Source of the DNA: Petrosia ficiformis
Lineage: Eukaryota > Porifera > Demospongiae > Haplosclerida > Petrosiidae
DNA: 64,000 nt
Assembly (NCBI GenBank): GCA_947044365.1
Contig: OX345638.1
Coordinates: 529,201 to 593,200, forward strand
Direction: 5' to 3'
Shown one piece after another: positions 58,301 to 64,000 of this stretch (positions within the stretch are counted from its first letter, which is position 1; every line of letters begins with the position of its first letter). Made by a program: the position numbers and the translations under genes. The notes below the pieces were generated by a model. The model saw only the letters and a list, made by a program, of their open reading frames with translations, had not been told where the DNA came from and made no database searches.

Positions 58301-60539
58301 ATTTGTATAATGTACATCTATTTCAAATCTTATAGACTCATTCCCGTTACTACAAACTTGAACAGTCATGCTCACCTTTGCCTGTTCTGTTGCTAGCTCC
58401 ACCCTTTGAAACTCCACCCACAGGTACATGTTGCATTAGTCCAGACTGGTAATGAGAAGTGGGTGTGGCATATGTCACATGACCTGGTGGTGCACTCACA
58501 GCTAACTCCACTGCATTAGCATCACTTGTGGATTTTGATACCGTCGGTTTCACAAGGCTAATCATATTTATAGTTGGACCCATACCCATACCAGAGCTAT
58601 TCACAGGTGGACCCATCCCCATACTAGAACTTACACCGATTAAATTGTTTGGAGGGTATGCATTCGGGATTGGAGAGGAGACAGACTGAGCTACAGGGTG
58701 TATAGAACCTGTTTTACTAGTTCCAGTTTCCTGTTTTATTTTGCGAACAGAATTAATAGGAAGGACTCCAACTTTTGAAGACTGTATTTTGGATTCTGGT
58801 GGTAAGACTTGAGGAGGAAAAGAAATGGGTTGGGAATGATGAAAGACACCTGGAGCGGGAAAAGGAGCTCCTGAGTGAGCAACAAGATTAGGATAGGATG
58901 TAATGACATTTGGTGAGGAAATTCTATCATGAGAAGTAGCAAGGAGAGCAGTGGCGACAGCTGGTGATGGTCCTTTATTGTGTTTACTAGCAACAGAAGA
59001 ATGTATAGAGGATTTGGGAACTCCAAGATTTAAAGCTATGTGAGGTAAATAAATTTGATAAGTGAAAATGTCGCAGCCAAATTTATGATCTGACCAGGGG
59101 TGTGGAAATAGTGAGCCAACTACGAGACATTTTGAGCTTTTTTCATCACTCATGTCCTGCTCCCCACATACTTTGTATACAGTTCAGTTTCAATTTATCA
59201 GACATTCACTAGATTTATCGGACAATGTCCTGCATGATTGGCTATTTCCACACCACTGGATCTGACCTTTATGCTCTAGTATGACAACCGTTGATATGGA
59301 GGCAAATCCCAGGGCACCCTCTCTACATAACTGTACAGTGTTGTTTTAGTTAACTATAACTAAAACTAAAACCTCTTTTAGTAAGGCATTGTGACTTTTA
59401 GTTAACTAAACTATAACTTAATTACCAGTCTATTGTAATAACTATAACTAACTGAAATGAAAATTGGCCAATAATGGACACTTTTAGTTAGATTATACTG
59501 TAACTCAATAACTTATATGTACTATAGTATATAGTTTAATGTCATAAGGTTAATACATGATTATACTGTAACTCAATAACTTATATGTACTATAGTATAT
59601 AGTTTAATGTCATAAGGTTAATACATGATTATACTGTAACTCAGTAATGAAGCAATGGATTGAACTTTGACACGTACAAAAAGAACAGGAAAGATGTAAA
59701 TGGCACAGGTACAAAGATTGACAGTGTGCTTCCATACTAAAGTTATGAGCATTTTTGTGATATCAAAGTGAATGTGAGTATCATTAGTTATTGTAGTTGA
59801 AGCGAGTTGTAGGGAGCCATATAAAGTGATGACTACTGTATCAACACTTGAAACAAATCTATTATCAAAAATAATTAACTCACCTATAATAACAAAATTA
59901 ATTTTCAAAAAGTAGGGAAGGTGGCCTATTAATTAAATTGTGTGTGTATAGCTCTATATAGGTCATTAATTAAGTGTGCTAAGACTCGGGGATGATGGGG
60001 TAAACCACATTAAAATGATTTAAACTTGAGTGCAAGTACTTAAAATATGATTAACATAAGCACATATGATTATAAGCACTGAAACTTAACTCAAGTATAA
60101 CAACTTACATGGCATGAATATTGGAGGTCCTAGATCATTGCTAATTGAAACTGGTCTTGTACCGGGTCCTGTGATAGTGAGGTGGTGTGGCAGAGCGAAA
60201 GTGGGTTGCATCATTCTGTATGATAGATGAGGAGGAGGGTGATGAACGACCTCAGGTGAGATTGCATAACCGCCGTGAGTCTGTATCATACCGGGATTAG
60301 GTTGTATTTGATGCAAGGAGACTGGTGTCTGACCTCTTGATGGTTTTACAGATGCAGTGCAATCCTGTGATCCAAAAATGTATTTAAACAAAATATTGGT
60401 CACATGATCACAAAAAGTGATCATATGATCAATAACAAACAGTATTGAAATGTAAAATTTATGTAGAAGCCGTTCCATGCTGTCATTAACTAGATGGGCA
60501 TTAATTAGAACTCACTTGTTTGTGATTTTTGTCAGTCAT
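52355..60539 (-). CDS. SAP130: SAP130, Sin3A-associated corepressor subunit
   Basis: Thirteen minus-strand exons: 60516-60539, 60109-60364, 58376-59035, 57402-57567, 56598-56671, 55780-56125, 54862-54936, 54421-54528, 53933-54249, 53495-53598, 53012-53140, 52522-52587, 52355-52462. They join in one frame to 810 residues; human SAP130 has about 1048. Start MTDKNHKQ is a short first exon with a good donor. The first two thirds are low-complexity Ser/Pro/Thr-rich, as in the family. Diagnostic matches: [11 protein letters not shown] near 500 (human [11 protein letters not shown]), SPRKRPRKQ near 565 (human SPRKKPRKQ), [13 protein letters not shown] (human AYHHFQRYSDVR), [13 protein letters not shown] (human AQGWKVHLCAAQL), and a final coiled segment [20 protein letters not shown] that aligns with the human GNMQRCKLVMDQISEARDSM region. 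The C-terminus is the part known to contact Sin3/HDAC. It acts in nuclear transcriptional repression. Identification is strong at the C-terminus and weak for the N-terminal exons, which rest on splice phase. Confidence 0.9.
52620..52975. repeat. TATG simple repeat, SAP130 intron 11
   Basis: Interrupted TATG repeats that create false ORFs on both strands. Confidence 0.9.
53188..53240. repeat. 165-bp inverted-end element, half copy
   Basis: GGTGTGGAAATAGTGAGCCA matches the left end of the copy at 59098. Confidence 0.6.
53300..53470. repeat. 27-bp purine-rich repeat
   Basis: GTGTAATAAGTGAGGGTGGA units, about six, in the SAP130 intron between exons 10 and 11. Confidence 0.85.
53640..53930. repeat. 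(CCAT)n simple repeat, SAP130 intron 9
   Basis: CCATCCATCC and ACCAACCAACC tracts between SAP130 exons 10 and 9. Confidence 0.9.
54628..54778. repeat. 165-bp inverted-end element, copy 2
   Basis: GATGTGGAAACAGCAGGACA at one end and TCAATGTTTCCACACTTG at the other. The interior GGACATTGTCCGATAAATCT matches 59218-59230 reversed. Confidence 0.7.
55003..55437. repeat. 68-bp-core element, copy 3, near complete (SAP130 intron)
   Basis: Left end TCATTCACATTCACCATGAC and right end ACCGTGAATGTGAACAGACT are inverted repeats of each other. Between them lie a unique segment and four 68-bp units. Confidence 0.85.
55437..55688. repeat. MITE-like element, full length (SAP130 intron)
   Basis: Begins TTAGTGTTGTTTAGTTTGAC and ends AACTAAAACAACACTAA. 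It abuts the 68-bp-minisatellite element on its left. Confidence 0.8.
56395..56595. repeat. CA-rich repeat with a 100-bp duplication
   Basis: CAGTCATACACCCACAAAAC recurs about 80-100 bp apart; simple ACAC repeats flank it. Confidence 0.85.
56720..57005. repeat. 36-bp minisatellite (GTCTAGTACATGTACATTAT...)
   Basis: About eight units. The length is a multiple of three, so both strands show false ORFs. Confidence 0.95.
57012..57110 (+). repeat. tRNA-derived SINE-like element
   Basis: GCTTCAGTGGTTAAGC resembles a pol III A box and TGGTTGAAATCCC a B box about 35 bp later. A weaker relative with GGATTTAATTCCC is at 44480-44545. Confidence 0.45.
59098..59260. repeat. 165-bp inverted-end element, copy 1
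   Basis: Ends GGTGTGGAAATAGTGAGCC and GGCTATTTCCACACC are inverted repeats. It lies in a SAP130 intron just upstream of exon 3 and extends that exon's frame artificially. Confidence 0.75.
59338..59490. repeat. MITE-like element, partial, joined to the 68-bp element
   Basis: Starts AGTGTTGTTTTAGTTAACTA and breaks off at TTTTAGTTAGATTATACTGT, where the reverse-oriented 68-bp element takes over. Confidence 0.75.
59491..59780. repeat. 68-bp-core element, copy 4, reverse orientation (SAP130 intron)
   Basis: Two units in reverse (TTATACTGTAACTCAATAAC) then the reversed unique segment, ending in ATCAAAGTGAATGTGAG. Confidence 0.85.
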
Positions 60540-61160
60540 TTGAGCTAGACTTTTAAAATACACTCATTGATCTAAAATTTCACAAATAGTGTCTTCACAT
60601 TTGATAAGTCATGATTCCATACACACCAAATCTCCAGTCAAAATATTTTATCTAACAGAAATGAAATTAATAAAATCGCATATTTTGAGACTTTCATACA
60701 CATCTCCTACATTTGAGTATCATACAACTCACCTTACAGTTACAAGACTTATCTACTTCTCTTCTTCTACTCTCAGCGGATGGTTTAATACTACCAAATG
60801 CCTTAGTGGAGTGAAACAGGTAGCTAAGCTTGGAAAGGTAAACACAAAATTTCTTCTTGGGACAGCAAGTTTAAAAGTAGTTTCAGGACAATTTGATGTC
60901 TCTTAAAGGCTTCAACTTGTCCTTGATGGCGATATCTCACAGACAACAAGGAGGTGAGTTTCTCTGTACTTTTTTTGAGTAGCAACGCAACTTCAGTCCA
61001 CGCCTGTTCCGGAGGCTTGATATAATCTGAATTGAGCTAAGAGAGAATGCAGCAATCTGATTGGTCAGTTTGCCATGTGCTTAGTTAATCACTGTGATTT
61101 GATTGGTTGGTTTTAAAACATTGGAGGATTTATTTGCTGATGAGGTCAAAGGTATAAAAA
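60540..61160. promoter_or_regulatory. Shared divergent promoter region, SAP130 / MED4
   Basis: 621 bp separate the two start codons. Two inverted CCAAT boxes (ATTGG) lie at about 61060 and 61102. No convincing gene lies between; the plus-strand ORF at 60589-60906 has no domain. Confidence 0.45.
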
Positions 61161-63397
61161 ATGGCTGGAGATGACTCTTTGAAGGCACAATTACATGAAA
61201 AACTAAATGATTTCAGTACATTGACGAGGTTAAAAATATTAAAACTAATTAATTAATATTCATGATTATTCTTGTGATTATTATCCCTCGTCTGTTTTTA
61301 TATCTTCATATTAGGAAGCTGCTAGAAGTTGTTCATGGCGAAAAACCAAGTTTTGGGGTTACAGGTGCTACCAGTGGTGTGGGTGGAGCTACTAACGAGT
61401 CTGTTATAGATGTAAGTTAATAAACATTAGTTTTTAATTTAAAAATTTTATAATTGTTTTATGCACCTACATATTAATTAAAATTCACTAACTATGTCCA
61501 AATATGTCAAAACGACCACAACACTTTAGAAATCTGGTACAAGCATTCTAGGAAACAATTAAATTATTAATGAAGTTTATTGACTGGCCACACCCACTAT
61601 TAATTAATTATTAATTAATTATAGTCATCGGGAAATGTAATGAAATGAGAGATTTTCAAACATCAAATCTTTTACCAGAATTCCAAAGCATTGCTGGCCC
61701 CTTGTAGTATGCAGATCTCGAGTTTTTGCTGGAATTAATGTACTGTAAATAATACATGTAATTAGCTTAAGGTATGTATTATGAGGAAGCTAAAGTCTGT
61801 TCATGACCTCAAAATTAGGATGTGATGATTTTATATGTACATGTACATGTAATATAGTGTGTAGTTTAATGTCATAAGGTTAATACATGATTATACTGTA
61901 ACTCAATAACTTATATGTACTATAGTGTATAGTTTAATGTCATAAGGTTAATACATGATTATACTGTTAACTCAATAACTTATATGTACTATAGTGTATA
62001 GTTTAATGTCATAAGGTTAATACATGATTATACTGTAACTCAATAACTTATATGTACTATAGTGTATAGTTTAATGTCATAAGGTTAATACATGATTATA
62101 CTGTAACTCAATAATGAAGCAATGGATTGAAATTTGACGTACACAAAAAAGAACAGGAAGGATAATTATATGAAAATAGTGCAAGAAAAAAGATTGTTGG
62201 TCATTCTAAATTAAATTATTTTTCTGAAGTCATAGTGAACGTGGATGACCTTTAATAACACTGTATAGTATACTAGAATATAACGGAGAATATACAGATT
62301 ATAGTAGTAGACTAGAGTTGGGTAATAATTTAATAACACTGTATAGTATACTAGAATATAACGGAAAATATACAGATTATAGTAGTGGACTAGGGTTGGG
62401 TAATAATTTAATAACACTGTATAGTATACTAGAATATAACGGAAAATATACAGATTATAGTAGTGGACTAGGGTTGGGTAATAATTTAATAACACTGTAT
62501 AGTATACTAGAATATAACGGAAAATATACAGATTATAGTAGTGGACTAGGGTTGGGTAATAATTTAATAACACTGTATAGTATACTAGAATATAACGGAA
62601 AATATACAGATTATAGTAGTGGACTAGGGTTGGGTAATAATTTAATAACACTGTATAGTATACTAGAATATAACGGAAAATATACAGATTATAGTAGTGG
62701 ACTAGGGTTGGGTAATAATTCAATAACACTGTATAGTATACTAGAATATAACGGAAAATATACAGATTATAGTAGTGGACTAGGGTTGGGTAATAATTTA
62801 ATAACACTGTATAGTATACTAGAATATAACGGAAAATATACAGATTATAGTAGTGGACTAGGGTTGGGTAATAATTTAATAACACTGTATAGTATACTAG
62901 AATATAACGGAAAATATACAGATTATAGTAGTGGACTAGGGTTGGGTAATAATTTAATAACACTGTATAGTATACTAGAATATAACGGAAAATATACAGA
63001 TTATAGTAGTGGACTAGGGTTGGGTAATAATTCAATATATCAATACATTGTAATATTATTCCATTCACATAATCATATCACATGATTTTGGTCTGTCAAT
63101 ATTATCACAATGGCAAAATATTGTCTTACTGGAATTAAATAATAGTTATAATATATGCAGTTGAAAATACTATAACACTTGATATTGACTCTGAAAACAA
63201 TGATCAGAAGTGTCATCTTTTAAAAAACTCACACTCGCAAGATGTAATTTTTAATATCACCCAACCTTACATTGGACTATAGTTTACTGAGATATATGTA
63301 CATGTTATGAGTTATATTTCTACATTACATGTACCACTACAGGTTCTCGACAAGTTAATAGATTCCGATAGAGAAATACAACGACTAGTTCAAACAG
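61161..63397 (+). CDS. MED4: Mediator subunit MED4, first three exons (gene runs past the window end)
   Basis: Exons 61161-61228, 61315-61411 and 63343-63397 join in phase to about 73 residues starting MAGDDSLKAQL. The segment LHEKLNDFSTLTRKLLEVV matches the first helix of MED4 (human LLSALEDLEVLSRELIEML). VLDKLIDSDREIQRLVQT matches human VLELLIHRDGEFQELMKLA. A Gly/Thr-rich loop separates them. MED4 is a middle-module Mediator subunit that helps RNA polymerase II initiation in the nucleus. The 1.9-kb second intron contains an inverted-end element and a 78-bp tandem array. The ORF is open at the exon 3 donor (gtttg at 63398) and must continue beyond 64000. The main uncertainty is the small amount of sequence. 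Confidence 0.85.
61795..62250. repeat. 68-bp-core element, copy 5, reverse orientation (MED4 intron 2)
   Basis: Starts TCTGTTCATGACCTCAAAAT, has about four reversed units, and ends CATAGTGAACGTGGATGACC, matching the inverted ends of copy 3. Confidence 0.85.
62256..63031. repeat. 78-bp tandem array, about 10 near-identical units (MED4 intron 2)
   Basis: The unit contains TAATAACACTGTATAGTATA and AGTAGTGGACTAGGGTTGGG. Units differ by only one or two bases, which suggests recent expansion. The unit is 26 codons, so both strands are open for over 250 codons; neither looks like a real protein. Confidence 0.97.
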
Positions 63398-63821
63398 GTT
63401 TGTCCAGTTTATATCTTGTATGTATAATGTAATTACATGTATTTCTTAATCAAACCCAATATCGTATCATAATTTAAAAAATGGGCATTGTTAGTAATCT
63501 GTGTCTTCACTCATACGATCTTTAACTTGGGTAGCCAAAGGGTGACAAGAGCTTTGATTATATTTCATTCAAACAGCCCGTGTGCATACCCCATGATTGA
63601 CCTAGAAATTGGACAGTGATAGTGAGTTTGGTTTTATAATTTCCACTGAAACAGACTATGAAGTGCTTTTAATACAAGCAGGGATTCTGCTTGTAAGTGC
63701 TACATAATTATAGTTAAAGTATTGTAAATAACTAGGTTGTTACGACCCTCAGGCTTGACGTCATCACAGTGCCAATATGCTTCATGTGGCACTCGGAAGC
63801 ATACTATAACTATTACATAAA

Positions 63822-63972
63822 CAGAGAGACAAGTATCTAGAAAAAATCTGGACCAGCTGGGATTAGAACCCGGTACCTTCTGAATGCTATATAGCCAGAT
63901 ACTCTAAGCAATCAGAAAGGTTCTGGGAAATTCCAGCTGGTACAGATTTTTTTTCCTGACATTGTCTCTCTC
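63822..63972. repeat. Fold-back tRNA-like element
   Basis: Left arm AGAGAGACAA..AAAAAATCTGGACCAGCTGG is the reverse complement, with few mismatches, of the right arm CCAGCTGGTACAGATTTTTT..TTGTCTCTCT. A B-box-like GATTAGAACCC lies inside the left part. Confidence 0.65.
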
Positions 63973-64000
63973 TTCATTTCTAAATACTATATTGTTATGT

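Noticed and set aside
60589..60906. A 105-codon plus-strand ORF between SAP130 and MED4
   Set aside because: No domain, ordinary composition, and it occupies the expected divergent promoter.
62318..63085. A 255-codon plus-strand ORF and a 285-codon minus-strand ORF
   Set aside because: Both are products of a 78-bp tandem array whose length is a multiple of three, inside MED4 intron 2.

Overview
This is a eukaryotic, animal nuclear window. It holds four complete or nearly complete spliced genes plus the 5' end of a fifth. All have short GT-AG introns whose phases I checked exon by exon. The DNA is AT-rich and loaded with tetranucleotide microsatellites, minisatellites and small non-autonomous repeats. 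The gene content (group I PAK kinase, SAP130, MED4, a thioredoxin plus triple NDK axonemal protein) is metazoan. A YihQ-like GH31 glycosidase and short Cys-rich repeat ORFs point to an early-branching animal, probably a sponge. That placement is inference.

Layout. 1-6550 (+): the last 18 exons of a GH31 alpha-glycosidase, with introns full of microsatellites. 6551-30196: a gene-poor, repeat-rich block. It contains a Cys-rich/coiled-coil gene family in several decayed copies, direct duplications, a two-exon orphan gene end (26657-27214, -), and the most unusual object in the window: a virus-like segment (18227-19703) with a capsid-like frame overlapping a CRESS-DNA-type Rep frame. That segment lies inside a minisatellite whose 'empty' paralog sits at 21566-21900. 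30197-39379 (-): NME8/TXNDC3-like gene, 17 exons. 39749-50069 (+): PAK group I kinase, 14 exons, head-to-head with NME8. 52355-60539 (-): SAP130, 13 exons, convergent with PAK. 61161-end (+): first three exons of MED4, divergent from SAP130.

The genes are not an operon. GH31 is a carbohydrate hydrolase. The NME8-like protein belongs to axonemal dynein-associated thioredoxin/NDK proteins. PAK is a Rac/Cdc42 effector kinase. SAP130 (Sin3 corepressor) and MED4 (Mediator) both act in RNA polymerase II transcription and may share a roughly 620-bp divergent promoter. Introns carry at least five families of small repeats (a 68-bp-minisatellite element with inverted ends, a TTAGTGTTG-ended MITE, a 210-bp element, a 165-bp inverted-end element, and tRNA-like elements), each present in several copies.

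All calls come from reading the sequence and from remembered family motifs. No alignment or search was run.
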